DNA of 64,000 nucleotides from Emcibacter sp. (GCA_021647465.1 JAKIUQ010000002.1:124001-188000); one strand, 5' to 3'; numbered from the stretch's first letter, positions 43,044 to 52,646 are shown. The notes: generated from the sequence alone by a model not told the origin. Numbers and translations are program-made.

Positions 43044-45193
43044 CCTCAAGTAACGAAGTGATAGGTCAAAATAATATGAGTGAATTTTTGCTTGAACTAT
43101 TCTCCGAAGAAATTCCGGCCCGGATGCAGGCCAAGGCCGCCTCTGACCTGAAACAATTGGTCACGGCTAAATTAAAGGGCGCCGGGTTAAAATTTGATCA
43201 GGCGGAGGCTTATGTCACTCCGTGCAGATTATGCCTGCATATTACCGGATTGGACAGCGAACAGCCGGATGTGTCCGAGGAACGACGCGGCCCGCGCGCG
43301 GATGCGCCGGAAAAGGCCATCGAAGGCTTTTTGAAAGGCGCCGGCGTCACCCGCGACCATGTAGAAATACGCGAAGAGAAAAAAGGCACTTTCCTTTATG
43401 CGGTGATCGAGAAGAAAGGCCGCAAGACATCGGAATTATTGGCGGAATTCCTGCCCGAGGTGATCCGCAATTTCCCCTGGCCAAAATCACAGCGCTGGGG
43501 CGATAAAAAGCTGCGCTGGGTGCGGCCTTTGCACAGTATTTTATGCCTGATGGACGGCGCGGTGGTTGATTTTGATCTGGGCGAGGGCTTGGTTTCCGGT
43601 AATCAAACCAGAGGACATCGTTTCTTGTCACCGGAAATATTTAACGTCACGTCATTTGCCGATTATCACGCCGGATTAACCGCGGCTCACGTGATGCTTG
43701 CCCCCCATGACCGCAAATCCCTCATCCATGCACAGGCGACAAAGCTGGCGCAGGATGCCGGACTTAATTTGCTCGAAGACGAGGGGCTGCTTAACGAAGT
43801 GGTCGGGCTTGCGGAATATCCTGTTGTGCTCATGGGCGAATTTGATGCCGCATTTCTGGATGTACCGCAGGAGGCGTTGACCAGTGCCATGAAAAGCCAC
43901 CAGAAATATTTCTCTGTGGTGGACGGCGCGGGCAAGCTCGCCAATAAATTCATCTTTGTCTCCAACATGAAAGCCGATGACGGCGGGGCCAAAATCATCG
44001 CCGGCAACGAACGCGTCCTCCGCGCCCGCCTCGCCGATACCAAATTCTTCTGGGATCAGGATTTAAAGATCAAACTGGAAGATCGTCTTCCGGCCCTTAA
44101 TGATATTGTCTTTCATGCCAAACTAGGGACAGTTGGTGATCGCGTTTGGCGGCTGGTTAATTTATCAGGCCATATTGCGGAGAAAATCGGGGCCGATGTG
44201 GAACAGGCCGAGCGGGCGGCCTTACTATGTAAGGCCGACTTGGTCTCCGGCATGGTGGGGGAATTCGCCGATTTGCAAGGGTTGATGGGCAAATATTATG
44301 CCGAAAAGAAGGACGAGTCCGAGGCAGTTGCCAAGGCCATTGCCGACCATTATTCCCCCAAAGGCCCAAGCGATCAATGCCCGTCCGATCCGGTGAGTAT
44401 TGCCGTTGCCCTGGCGGAAAAGCTGGACAGTCTAGTGGGATTCTTCGCTATTGATGAAAAGCCTACCGGGTCGAAAGATCCCTACGCTCTGCGCCGGGCT
44501 GCTCTGGGCGTGATCCGCCTGATTGTGGAGAATAAATTACGTCTGGGGTTGATCAATTTTTGTGTTCAATTAGGGCAAGAAATTTATATAGAACAGCGGT
44601 ATCCCAGTGGAGGAGTGTCTTACAGCAGATCTGGATCAGATATTGATTATCTTAACAGGTTTAGTGAAGATAAAAGGGCGGCAATAGGAAATTTTATTAT
44701 TGGTCGTCTCAAAGTTCATTTGAAAGAACAGGGTGTGCGTCATGATTTGATTGATGCGGTATTCGCATTAGGCGGCGAAGATGATCTTGTGCGGTTGATG
44801 GCGCGGGTAGAGGCTTTGCAGAATTTCCTTGGTACAGAAGAAGGGGAAAATTTGCTGGCCGGATACAAACGGGCGGCGAATATTCTGAAAGCGGAAGAGA
44901 AAAAGGACGGGGCTATCACGGGCGCGGCCAAGGCGGGAACTCTGCCGGAAGAAACTGAATTATTCGCGCGGCTGGAACAGGTATCCGCCGCAACAACCAC
45001 AGCTATTGAACAGGAAAAATTCGAAGAAGCCATGAGCGCACTTGCCACATTGCGCTTAAGTATTGACGCCTTCTTTGATAAGGTCACGGTCAATAGTGAT
45101 AATCCGGCTGAGCGGCAAAACCGTCTGGCCCTATTGGCGCAAATTCGTTCTACCATGAATAAAATCGCCGATTTTTCTAAGATAGAGGGGTAG
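43040..45193 (+). CDS. glyS: Glycyl-tRNA synthetase beta subunit
   Basis: A 717-residue beta subunit that binds tRNA-Gly. MSEFLLELFSEEIPARMQ near the start, GPRADAPEKAIEGFLKGAG, FPWPKSQRWG, and the C-terminal anticodon-binding part with DAFFDKVTVNSDN are typical. ATG 43040 overlaps the glyQ stop (ATGA) and follows GGGGAGG, so it is preferred over MSEFLL at 43076. Near residues 510-545 a serine/tyrosine-rich insert (bases about 44,560-44,700) has lower GC than its flanks; that region is variable in the family. Confidence 0.96.
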   Translation: MTSSNEVIGQNNMSEFLLELFSEEIPARMQAKAASDLKQLVTAKLKGAGLKFDQAEAYVTPCRLCLHITGLDSEQPDVSEERRGPRADAPEKAIEGFLKGAGVTRDHVEIREEKKGTFLYAVIEKKGRKTSELLAEFLPEVIRNFPWPKSQRWGDKKLRWVRPLHSILCLMDGAVVDFDLGEGLVSGNQTRGHRFLSPEIFNVTSFADYHAGLTAAHVMLAPHDRKSLIHAQATKLAQDAGLNLLEDEGLLNEVVGLAEYPVVLMGEFDAAFLDVPQEALTSAMKSHQKYFSVVDGAGKLANKFIFVSNMKADDGGAKIIAGNERVLRARLADTKFFWDQDLKIKLEDRLPALNDIVFHAKLGTVGDRVWRLVNLSGHIAEKIGADVEQAERAALLCKADLVSGMVGEFADLQGLMGKYYAEKKDESEAVAKAIADHYSPKGPSDQCPSDPVSIAVALAEKLDSLVGFFAIDEKPTGSKDPYALRRAALGVIRLIVENKLRLGLINFCVQLGQEIYIEQRYPSGGVSYSRSGSDIDYLNRFSEDKRAAIGNFIIGRLKVHLKEQGVRHDLIDAVFALGGEDDLVRLMARVEALQNFLGTEEGENLLAGYKRAANILKAEEKKDGAITGAAKAGTLPEETELFARLEQVSAATTTAIEQEKFEEAMSALATLRLSIDAFFDKVTVNSDNPAERQNRLALLAQIRSTMNKIADFSKIEG

Positions 45194-45216
45194 TTTGGAC
45201 AATATTAATTTTTTCT

Positions 45217-45304
45217 CCGTCATTCCGGACTTGATCCGGAATCCATTTTGGCGGCGGTATGCGTAAGTTGAAACATGGACCCCGGACTAAATCCGGGGTG
45301 ACGG
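45217..45304. repeat. REP-like double-hairpin element, copy 1
   Basis: Outer ends CCGTCA and TGACGG are inverted. Inside are two hairpins: ATTCCGGA with TCCGGAAT (45222-45242) and CCCCGGA with TCCGGGG (45280-45298). This form, GTCATTCCGGACTTGATCC and its mate, is a dispersed intergenic repeat type in alphaproteobacteria. Placed between glyS and ppdK it may act as a terminator or mRNA stabiliser. Confidence 0.8.
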
Positions 45305-45333
45305 TATTAAGGTAAACCTACAGGGAAACGACT

Positions 45334-47997
45334 ATGACGAACTGGGTCTATACATTCGGGGATGGAAAAGCAGAGGGCGACGCCACCATGAAAAATCTTT
45401 TGGGGGGAAAAGGCGCAAATCTCGCGGAAATGTCAAATATTGGCCTGCCCGTACCGCCCGGGTTTACCATCACCACAGCCGTCTGCAATTATTATTATGA
45501 TCATCAGGACAGCTATCCCGAAGACCTTAAATCCCAAGTGAATGAGGCTCTGGCCGAAGTAGAAAAGACCGCCGGCGCAAAATTTGGTGATGCGGATAAT
45601 CCCTTGCTCGTTTCGGTTCGCTCCGGCGCAAGGGTGTCCATGCCCGGTATGATGGATACGGTGCTTAACCTTGGCCTCAATGATATTACGGTAGAGGGAT
45701 TGGCCAAATTATCCGGCAATGCCCGTTTTGCCTATGACAGTTATCGCCGCTTCATTCAGATGTATTCTGATGTGGTGCTGGGCGTTGATCATTATAATTT
45801 TGAAGAACTGCTGGAAATACACAAGGAAGAAAAAGGCTATATTCTGGATACGGAGCTTGACGCCGATGACTGGAAGGAGCTTTGCACAGTCTTTAAAAAC
45901 AAGGCCGAGGAAGAATTGGGCTATCCTTTTCCCCAGGATGTGAATATTCAGCTTTGGGGCGCGATTGATGCGGTCTTTGGGTCATGGATGATTGACCGGG
46001 CGAAAACATACCGGCGTATTCATAATATTCCGGGCGATTGGGGCACGGCGGTTAATGTGCAGTCCATGGTCTTTGGCAATATGGGGGAGACGAGCGCGAC
46101 GGGCGTGACCTTCACCCGTGATCCTTCAACGGGCGAAAATGCCTATTACGGTGAATATCTGATCAATGCGCAGGGCGAAGATGTGGTCGCGGGGATACGT
46201 ACGCCCCATAATCTGACCAAAGTCTCGCGGGAACAGGCGGGCTCTGACAAGCCGTCCATGGAAGAAGCCATGCCCGAAGTTTACACCGAACTTGCGGATG
46301 TTTTTGTTAAGCTCGAAGCCCATTACCGGGATATGCAGGATATTGAATTTACTGTACAAAATGGCAAATTATGGATTTTGCAAACAAGATCAGGCAAGCG
46401 TACCGCCAAGGCGGCCTTGAAAATCGCCGTGGATATGGCCGAAGATAAAATCATCACGCGGGAGGAAGCGATATTAAGGGTGGAGCCGGCGGCCCTTGAT
46501 CAATTATTGCATCCAACCTTGGATCCGGACGCAAAGCGGGATATTTTAACGCGCGGCCTGCCGGCATCTCCGGGGGCTGCCGCCGGAATTGCGGTCTTTA
46601 CCGCCAATGAGGCAGAGGCCATGGCAAAAGACGGTCATGATGTTATTCTGGTGCGTCAGGAAACCAGCCCCGAAGATATTCACGGCATGCATGCGGCAAC
46701 AGGCATTCTCACCAGTCGGGGCGGCATGACGTCACATGCGGCGGTGGTGGCGCGCGGCATGGGCCGACCTTGTGTTTCGGGTGCGGGGGCCTTGCAGATT
46801 GATATGGAAAATGAAACCATCTCTGTCTTGGGCCGTAAAATCAACAAGCATGAGCTTCTGACCATTGATGGCAGTACGGGTGATGTGATGTACGGGGCCG
46901 TGGATACCATCCAGCCGGAATTAAGCGGCGATTTCAGCCAGTTGATGAGCTGGGCCGATGAGGTGCGCCATTTGAAAGTCCGGGCCAATGCGGAAACGCC
47001 GCTGGATGCCAGAACCGCGCGGGAATTCGGGGCCGAAGGCATTGGCCTGTGCCGCACGGAACATATGTTCTTTGATGCGGAGCGGATTGTCAATGTGCGC
47101 CATATGATATTGGCCGAAGATACGGCGGGGCGAGAGGAAGCCCTTGCCAAATTATTGCCCGTACAGAAACAGGATTTTATCGAGCTGTTCACCATCATGC
47201 GCGGCCTTCCTGTGACGGTGCGGCTTTTGGATCCGCCGCTGCATGAATTTTTGCCGCAAAAGACAGAGGATTTTGCCGCTGTGGCAGAGGCCATGGGGGT
47301 CAGCATGGAACATTTGAAACGCCGCGCCAATGCCCTGCATGAAACCAACCCGATGCTGGGCCATCGGGGGTGCCGTTTGGGGATTTCTTATCCTGAGATT
47401 TATGAAATGCAGGCCCGCGCCATTATTGAAGCGGCGTTGGAAGTCTCAAAAGATGGCGGCGCGGCCCTTGTGCCGGAAATTATGATTCCTCTGGTGGGCA
47501 GCCGCAAGGAGCTCGCCATCTTGAAAGAAAAAGTCATCGCCGTGGCCGATGAGATTATAAAATCTTCTGGCGCAAGCCTTATCTATATGGTCGGCACCAT
47601 GATTGAATTACCCCGCGCCGCCTTACAGGCCGCAGAGATCGCCCATGAAGCTGAATTTTTCAGCTTTGGGACCAATGACCTGACCCAAACCACTTTTGGC
47701 ATTAGCCGCGATGACAGCGCGAGCTTTCTGGATGATTATATCCATGCGGGCATATTTGAACAGGATCCCTTTGTGACCATTGATCAGGACGGCGTCGGGG
47801 AATTGATCAAGATGGCCGTGATGCGCGGGCGCAAGACGCGCCCTGATATTAAACTTGGTATTTGCGGCGAACATGGCGGCGATCCGGCCTCTGTTGAGTT
47901 CTGCCACGGCCTTGGCCTTGATTATGTCTCTTGCTCGCCTTACCGCGTGCCCATTGCCCGCTTGGCAGCGGCACAAGCCAAGTTGAAGGAAAAATAA
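45334..47997 (+). CDS. ppdK: Pyruvate phosphate dikinase
   Basis: An 887-residue enzyme interconverting pyruvate, ATP and phosphate with phosphoenolpyruvate, AMP and pyrophosphate. The N-terminal ATP-grasp part has LLGGKGANLAEM. The phosphohistidine is His468 in GGMTSHAAVVARGMG. The C-terminal TIM barrel has FGTNDLTQTTFG and the catalytic Cys844 in GICGEHGGDP. Full length and intact. It supports gluconeogenesis. AGGGAAACGACT precedes the ATG. It is followed three bases later by an OsmC gene. Confidence 0.97.
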   Translation: MTNWVYTFGDGKAEGDATMKNLLGGKGANLAEMSNIGLPVPPGFTITTAVCNYYYDHQDSYPEDLKSQVNEALAEVEKTAGAKFGDADNPLLVSVRSGARVSMPGMMDTVLNLGLNDITVEGLAKLSGNARFAYDSYRRFIQMYSDVVLGVDHYNFEELLEIHKEEKGYILDTELDADDWKELCTVFKNKAEEELGYPFPQDVNIQLWGAIDAVFGSWMIDRAKTYRRIHNIPGDWGTAVNVQSMVFGNMGETSATGVTFTRDPSTGENAYYGEYLINAQGEDVVAGIRTPHNLTKVSREQAGSDKPSMEEAMPEVYTELADVFVKLEAHYRDMQDIEFTVQNGKLWILQTRSGKRTAKAALKIAVDMAEDKIITREEAILRVEPAALDQLLHPTLDPDAKRDILTRGLPASPGAAAGIAVFTANEAEAMAKDGHDVILVRQETSPEDIHGMHAATGILTSRGGMTSHAAVVARGMGRPCVSGAGALQIDMENETISVLGRKINKHELLTIDGSTGDVMYGAVDTIQPELSGDFSQLMSWADEVRHLKVRANAETPLDARTAREFGAEGIGLCRTEHMFFDAERIVNVRHMILAEDTAGREEALAKLLPVQKQDFIELFTIMRGLPVTVRLLDPPLHEFLPQKTEDFAAVAEAMGVSMEHLKRRANALHETNPMLGHRGCRLGISYPEIYEMQARAIIEAALEVSKDGGAALVPEIMIPLVGSRKELAILKEKVIAVADEIIKSSGASLIYMVGTMIELPRAALQAAEIAHEAEFFSFGTNDLTQTTFGISRDDSASFLDDYIHAGIFEQDPFVTIDQDGVGELIKMAVMRGRKTRPDIKLGICGEHGGDPASVEFCHGLGLDYVSCSPYRVPIARLAAAQAKLKEK

Positions 47998-48000
47998 TCC

Positions 48001-48423
48001 ATGGAAAAGAATATCACCGTTAAATGGGCGGGCAAAATGACCTTCATCGGGGAGGCCGCGTCGGGAAATGTCTTAACCATGGATGCGGGCGCGGATAATG
48101 GCGGCCTCGGCCTTGGCCATAGTCCCATGGATTTATTGCTCATGGGGGCGGGGGGCTGCGCGAGCATTGATATTGTGATGATCTTAAAAAAAGGCCGCTG
48201 TGACATTACCGATTGCACCGTGCAGGTATCCGGCAAACGTGCCGATGAAATGCCTCATGTCTATACGGATATCCATATGCATTTTCTGGTTGCGGGGTCA
48301 AATTTTAAAGATGGCGTGGTGGAACGGGCGGTAAAGCTGTCCATGGATAAATATTGCTCCGCCTCCCTCACCCTCGCCAAAGCCGCGAATCTTACCTATA
48401 CTTGGGAAGTCGCCGAGGGGTAA
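48001..48423 (+). CDS. OsmC family protein
   Basis: A 140-residue OsmC/Ohr-fold protein. Both conserved cysteines are present: Cys53 in GAGGCASID and Cys119 in DKYCSAS, so thiol-peroxidase activity against organic hydroperoxides is possible. The pattern (GGCASIDIVMILKK) fits the YhfA-like OsmC subgroup more than Ohr. It begins three bases after the ppdK stop and is probably co-transcribed. Physiological role unknown. Confidence 0.9.
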   Translation: MEKNITVKWAGKMTFIGEAASGNVLTMDAGADNGGLGLGHSPMDLLLMGAGGCASIDIVMILKKGRCDITDCTVQVSGKRADEMPHVYTDIHMHFLVAGSNFKDGVVERAVKLSMDKYCSASLTLAKAANLTYTWEVAEG

Positions 48424-48487
48424 CCTCCCAGTGACTATGTCCAGTGATTGCGGGCTACGAGAATATTAGAGTTCCTTACAAAAACCC

Positions 48488-48557
48488 CGTCATTCCATCG
48501 CAGGATGGAATCCAGTTATTATAGGCGGTCTGGATTCCTGTCTGCGCAGGAATGACG
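48488..48557. repeat. REP-like double-hairpin element, copy 2
   Basis: CGTCATTCC at the left and GGAATGACG at the right are inverted ends. Inside, ATTCCATC pairs with GATGGAAT and ATTCCTG with CAGGAAT. The ends match those of the element at 45217-45304 but the inner hairpin sequences differ. It lies in the gap between the convergent OsmC and TonB receptor genes. Confidence 0.8.
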
Positions 48558-48640
48558 AAATTGATAAGGCTGAATTCAAATAGGTCTGACATTACTCTCG
48601 TAAATTTATAATCAACTTTAATTCACGCCATAAACCACCC

Positions 48641-50905
48641 TTACAATGATATTTCGATGCCGGCGTAGATAAATCTGGGCATGCTGGGGCGTGGGCCGTG
48701 GGGTTGGCGGGATACGAAAAATTTCTTATCCAGCAAATTTTGCACGCCGCCAATTAATTTCACGGCCTCACTCAGGCGATAATAGGCGGAGAAATCTGTC
48801 ATAAAATAGCTTTCAATTATACCAAAGCGAATATCAGGGTCGCCGTTGCCGTTAATCTGTGTGGTCACATTATTGGCACTGCTGAAGCTCTCCCCCACAT
48901 AGTTTGCGGAGATAAAGGCGCCCCAGTTTTCTGATTCAAGGCCCGTCCCGAAACTGATCTGCAGTTCTGGAATATAGGGTATTTTATTGCCCTTTCTGCC
49001 AAAACTGAATATGGAATCGGCATCCAGAGAGACGGCGTCATTTTGTTGCACTGCATTGGTATAGGTCAGATTGATATACCACGGATTGCGCAATGACCAG
49101 CCACCAGCGACGCCGGGATCATACTGGATGGCAAGCTCAAGGCCATAGGCCCTTGCCTCACCGAAATTTTCATCGTCGCCGGTGCCCGCGCCGCCAATAT
49201 TATCTATGACGATCAGGTCATTAAAATCACTGTAAAATACTGCCATTTCCGAGGTCAGCGCCCTGTCCGGGCTGGCATAGCGCATTCCTGCCTCAACAGA
49301 TGTGCTTATTTCTTCTTGCAGTCCGCTGACCGCGCCCTTTGGGCTGGGCGGTGAAAAGCCCCGGTGAATACCGCCGAAGGCCGTCACGCTGTCATTGAAT
49401 TTATAGGAAACCCCAAGGCCGCCGGCCACAAGATTATTTTTGATGGTGCCCCGAAGAATATCTTTCGGGCTTTCGTATCTCTGATCAAGCCGTTCAAAAC
49501 GGATGCCGGGAATGAAAGTCCAGGATCCGGCTGTAATGGTGTCCTGCAAGAATACGGCTATCGCATCGGTTGTTTGCAGGCGGTCACCGGCATCACCTGG
49601 TACGCCGGCTATAAAACGGGAAATGGTGCCATTGTCCTCTTGAATGTAACTGTCCTGCCATTGGAAGCGGCGGACCTGATCCCGGTGAAGCCGAATGCCG
49701 GCTGTGATTTCATGTTGTATTTTCTGTGAGCCAAAACGGTATTGGGTGATAGTTTCGATCCCCTTGGCATTATATTCACGGTTGTTGGCCCTGACGCGTA
49801 ATTGGCAGGACGTATCACCTCTCAGGCAGTCCAGACCTTCCCCGTTCTGGGCATTGGCCAGCGCGGCTGAAAGACCGATATTATTGCCGTTGACATCGCC
49901 AAGGCTGCTCAACCTGTACCAGTTGCGTTTGAAATTGCTGATATAGGCTGTGGTCGTTATATCCAGATTATCTGTGGGGCTGATCGTGTAACGCAGGTGG
50001 CTGCGGTTTTGTTCCGTGCTAACATTGTCAAAACGGGTCGCCGCATAACGCCGCAGGGGGGTTGCCTCAAAATCGGCCTCGCTCAAACCAAGGTAGGTTT
50101 CATTGGCATCAAGGTCGGTGCGGCCATATTTGAATTCCAGACGTTGATACAGGCCCGTATTGGGCTCCCATGACAGTTTAATCATCGGCTCGAATTTGGT
50201 AAAACCCGTGTTTTTGCCATCCCGAAAATCCGCAGTTTCATCAATTTCTTTAAAGCCGTCACTTTTACGGCCATAAGCCTCAACCAATATCCCAAAGGTG
50301 CCAAGATCGGTATCAAAACTGTTACCCGCATAGGCGTGGGTGCGCCGCTCGCCAAAACTGCCGATCAATGACTTAAGATAATAGGTTTCCTCCAGGGGGA
50401 CGGGCGTTGATAAATAATTGATGACGCCGCCGGTAATATGCGGCCCATATTTTATCTGGCTGGACCCCTTTAATATTTCAAGGCCGTTCATGCGGCCCAT
50501 GGTGGGGGAATAATAAGCCGACGGCGAAGAATAGGGCGCGGGGGCCATGAGAACACCATCTTCCATAATGGTCACTTTGGCACTGCGGGAGGTATCGACG
50601 CCTCTCATGCTGATGTTGGGGAATAGGCCAAAGCCATCCTCTTCTCGCACGTAAACCCCCGCCACCTTTCGTAATATGCGGTTCACATCGTCGTAGCTTT
50701 GCCGGCGAATTTCTTCATTGTCGATGAGCTGAGCAGAACCGGTCATCGTCTCAATATTTTCCGAACGTCCAATGACCATCACATTTTCCAATATTCTGTC
50801 ATTCGTATCGACGGTTGATTTGTCTTCCGCAATGACGGCAGGAATGCCCATGCCCAATGCCGTTATGGTAAAAACGCTATGATACAAATAATTTCTTTTC
50901 TTCAT
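48641..50905 (-). CDS. FecA-like TonB-dependent iron(III) chelate receptor
   Basis: A 754-residue outer-membrane receptor. Signal peptide about 1-26 (ending PAVIAED), plug motifs NISMRGVDTSRSAKVTIMEDG, VLMAPAPYSSPSAYYSPTMGRM (cited in parts) and EILKGSSQIKYGPHITGGVIN, and a barrel ending PRFIYAGIEISL. The plug matches ferric citrate-type (FecA) receptors. A large Fur-box palindrome overlaps its promoter, so iron starvation should induce it. No fecI/fecR genes are adjacent. The exact ligand is inferred only. Confidence 0.9.
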   Translation of the reverse strand: MKKRNYLYHSVFTITALGMGIPAVIAEDKSTVDTNDRILENVMVIGRSENIETMTGSAQLIDNEEIRRQSYDDVNRILRKVAGVYVREEDGFGLFPNISMRGVDTSRSAKVTIMEDGVLMAPAPYSSPSAYYSPTMGRMNGLEILKGSSQIKYGPHITGGVINYLSTPVPLEETYYLKSLIGSFGERRTHAYAGNSFDTDLGTFGILVEAYGRKSDGFKEIDETADFRDGKNTGFTKFEPMIKLSWEPNTGLYQRLEFKYGRTDLDANETYLGLSEADFEATPLRRYAATRFDNVSTEQNRSHLRYTISPTDNLDITTTAYISNFKRNWYRLSSLGDVNGNNIGLSAALANAQNGEGLDCLRGDTSCQLRVRANNREYNAKGIETITQYRFGSQKIQHEITAGIRLHRDQVRRFQWQDSYIQEDNGTISRFIAGVPGDAGDRLQTTDAIAVFLQDTITAGSWTFIPGIRFERLDQRYESPKDILRGTIKNNLVAGGLGVSYKFNDSVTAFGGIHRGFSPPSPKGAVSGLQEEISTSVEAGMRYASPDRALTSEMAVFYSDFNDLIVIDNIGGAGTGDDENFGEARAYGLELAIQYDPGVAGGWSLRNPWYINLTYTNAVQQNDAVSLDADSIFSFGRKGNKIPYIPELQISFGTGLESENWGAFISANYVGESFSSANNVTTQINGNGDPDIRFGIIESYFMTDFSAYYRLSEAVKLIGGVQNLLDKKFFVSRQPHGPRPSMPRFIYAGIEISL

Positions 50906-51008
50906 TTTAATTCTCTCAAATCGACTTTTAAAAATACAAACTCACCTTGAGGGCAGTTGCCCCGTTGATCTTGCGACCTGAATATGGGCAGGTGAGTGGC
51001 TTGAGAGA

Positions 51009-51037
51009 GTTATAAAAGAAATGAATGATAATGTAAA
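51009..51037 (-). promoter_or_regulatory. Predicted promoter of the FecA-like receptor
   Basis: On the minus strand TTTACA (complement of 51032-51037) and TATAAC (complement of 51009-51014) have a 17-base spacer. The -35 lies inside the Fur palindrome. Confidence 0.5.
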
Positions 51038-51065
51038 TGATAATCGTTCTCATTTGCATTATCAT
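51025..51065. promoter_or_regulatory. Extended Fur box (41-base imperfect palindrome)
   Basis: Left arm 51025-51044 and right arm 51046-51065 are complementary at 17 of 20 positions. The arms are built from ATGATAATG, AAATGATAAT and CATTATCAT units, the hexamer pattern of Fur boxes. It lies 120 bases upstream of the receptor ATG and covers the -35. Confidence 0.85.
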
Positions 51066-51104
51066 TTTTAAAGATCAAAGGTTTCGCAATTAAAATTAAT
51101 AAAA

Positions 51105-52235
51105 TCAGCCCATGGTCAATTCAAAAGTTTGAGTGGCATATGAGATACCGTTGATGAAAATTTCCAGATGGTGGGGGCCGGGGTAATAGGCGCAGGTGGT
51201 GATTTTTCGAATGGCGTGATGGCGGGTGGCCTTGAGGGCCCCCGATGGTTTCAGGTTAATATTCTTCCATTTGAACATTTTTGGCGATGTTGAACCATTG
51301 GCTTTCTGGTGGTGAATGGCATAGTCAATGACCAGTTTCTGGTCTTGATCTGCGGTAGAGGATAAGGACATGTGAAAGGTAAGGGGATTTCCAAATTCAA
51401 CCTTTGCTGTTTCGATTTTTAAATGATCAAGCGATACTTGCGGGGGGCCATAGCCCAAGGCTTTTAATGCTTCCGGATGACCCTGTTTGATCAAACTTCG
51501 CAAGGCGTGACGAATTAATCTTTTGCGGTCAACGTTGGCCCCCGCCATCCAGTCATGGGCGATTTTGGCCACCAAATCCGGATGATCCTTGGCAATGTCA
51601 TTTAAATTATTGGCCACGGATCTTCGGACATATTCGCAGGTGTCATCTTTTAAGGCCTCAAGCAGCGCGATCACCGGGGCTGGATTATGGACAAAGGCCG
51701 GCAACCTTATGCCCCAGGGCAGGCGCGGACGCGTGCCTTCTGAAATAAGACGCCGAACATGGACATTGGGATCTTTCAACCATGTTTGCAGCGTGGCTAT
51801 GCAGCGCTCAGGCTCTGCTATCAGGAAATATCTTATGCCAAATTCAGAACTTGACCGCATGGTCATCTCTTTAAAAAGCCTCATGGACAAGTCAAAATGA
51901 GCAAGCCCGTGAAGCCCCACATAATCAACCAGCGGCATGACGCCCCAGCCCTCAATGCCGCGGTCGTTGATGCTGGTATAACTAAGCTCATTTGTGCTTT
52001 TTGGCGACAAGCTGCTCAGCAGGATTTCGGCGGCCTTGGTATAATCACGGGGCAGGGCGGCCGCCAGCGCATCTGTGATTTGCGTTGAGCGTTGTTTCAG
52101 TTCGAGCTTCTCCAGCTTATGCGACGCGGCGGCTATGAAGGCATCGGGGTCGAAATAATCATTATGCCGTGACAAATGGCCTGCCATGCTGATGATTAAC
52201 TCTGGGCTGAAAAAATTCTTAAAGGCCTCGGGCAT
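51105..52235 (-). CDS. AlkC-type DNA alkylation repair glycosylase with Ig-like C-terminus
   Basis: A 376-residue protein of the AlkC/AlkD HEAT-like repeat superfamily, which excises alkylated bases without base flipping. Helical repeats fill about residues 1-265, including HVRRLISEGTRPRLPWG and YVRRSVANNLNDIAKDHPDLV (about residues 165 and 205), both family-typical. Residues ~275-375 form a beta-rich segment resembling the immunoglobulin-like domain of AlkC proteins. The gene seems to stand alone between the Fur-box region and the ABM gene. The AlkC rather than AlkD call rests on the C-terminal domain. Confidence 0.85.
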   Translation of the reverse strand: MPEAFKNFFSPELIISMAGHLSRHNDYFDPDAFIAAASHKLEKLELKQRSTQITDALAAALPRDYTKAAEILLSSLSPKSTNELSYTSINDRGIEGWGVMPLVDYVGLHGLAHFDLSMRLFKEMTMRSSSEFGIRYFLIAEPERCIATLQTWLKDPNVHVRRLISEGTRPRLPWGIRLPAFVHNPAPVIALLEALKDDTCEYVRRSVANNLNDIAKDHPDLVAKIAHDWMAGANVDRKRLIRHALRSLIKQGHPEALKALGYGPPQVSLDHLKIETAKVEFGNPLTFHMSLSSTADQDQKLVIDYAIHHQKANGSTSPKMFKWKNINLKPSGALKATRHHAIRKITTCAYYPGPHHLEIFINGISYATQTFELTMG

Positions 52236-52264
52236 ATTTTATGTTCCTGTTATTCGGTTGGCGA

Positions 52265-52576
52265 TTACCAGTTGGCCATTCTTGTAAAATGAGCAAACCC
52301 CTGCGGTGTATTTTGTGGATCAGCCGGGGCCATCAGGCCAAAATATTCGGCGCAGGCAGGGCTGTTTTCAGAATTTTTAAAAGCGCGATTCGCCTCTTCT
52401 TTGTTGGTCCAATAGATAAGGTCAACCCATCCATTGCCCGCCCCTTTCAAAAGCTCGCGCCTGACGCAACCCGCCTGTTTGGCCAAAAAATCCGTTTGCA
52501 GACGGTTGGCTACTGCGATGAGATCGCTATCCTTTATGCCTTCATTTACCGTGAAAGGGGCCCATTCAACAATCAT
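52265..52576 (-). CDS. ABM-fold (antibiotic biosynthesis monooxygenase-like) small protein
   Basis: A 103-residue ferredoxin-like-fold protein: MIVEWAPFTVNEG, then an LQTDFLAKQAGCVRREL helix-strand and a WVDLIYWTNKEEANRAF strand-helix. Such dimeric alpha-beta-barrel proteins include monooxygenases and heme or small-molecule binders; the catalytic identity is unknown. ATG 52576 follows AAGGAGAA; an upstream frame to 52630 has no ribosome site. It is divergent from a WYL regulator, which is the likely controller. Confidence 0.72.
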   Translation of the reverse strand: MIVEWAPFTVNEGIKDSDLIAVANRLQTDFLAKQAGCVRRELLKGAGNGWVDLIYWTNKEEANRAFKNSENSPACAEYFGLMAPADPQNTPQGFAHFTRMANW

Positions 52577-52626
52577 TTTATTCTCCTTTGTATATTCTTT
52601 GGAATGAATTGATATTGTTAAATAAG

Positions 52627-52646
52627 ACAAAATATGTCATATTTGT
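52627..52646. promoter_or_regulatory. Dyad between ABM gene and WYL regulator
   Basis: ACAAAATAT (52627-52635) and ATATTTGT (52639-52646) are inverted around GTC, with one extra A on the left. It ends three bases before the regulator ATG and 50 bases before the divergent ABM start. Candidate shared operator. Confidence 0.5.
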
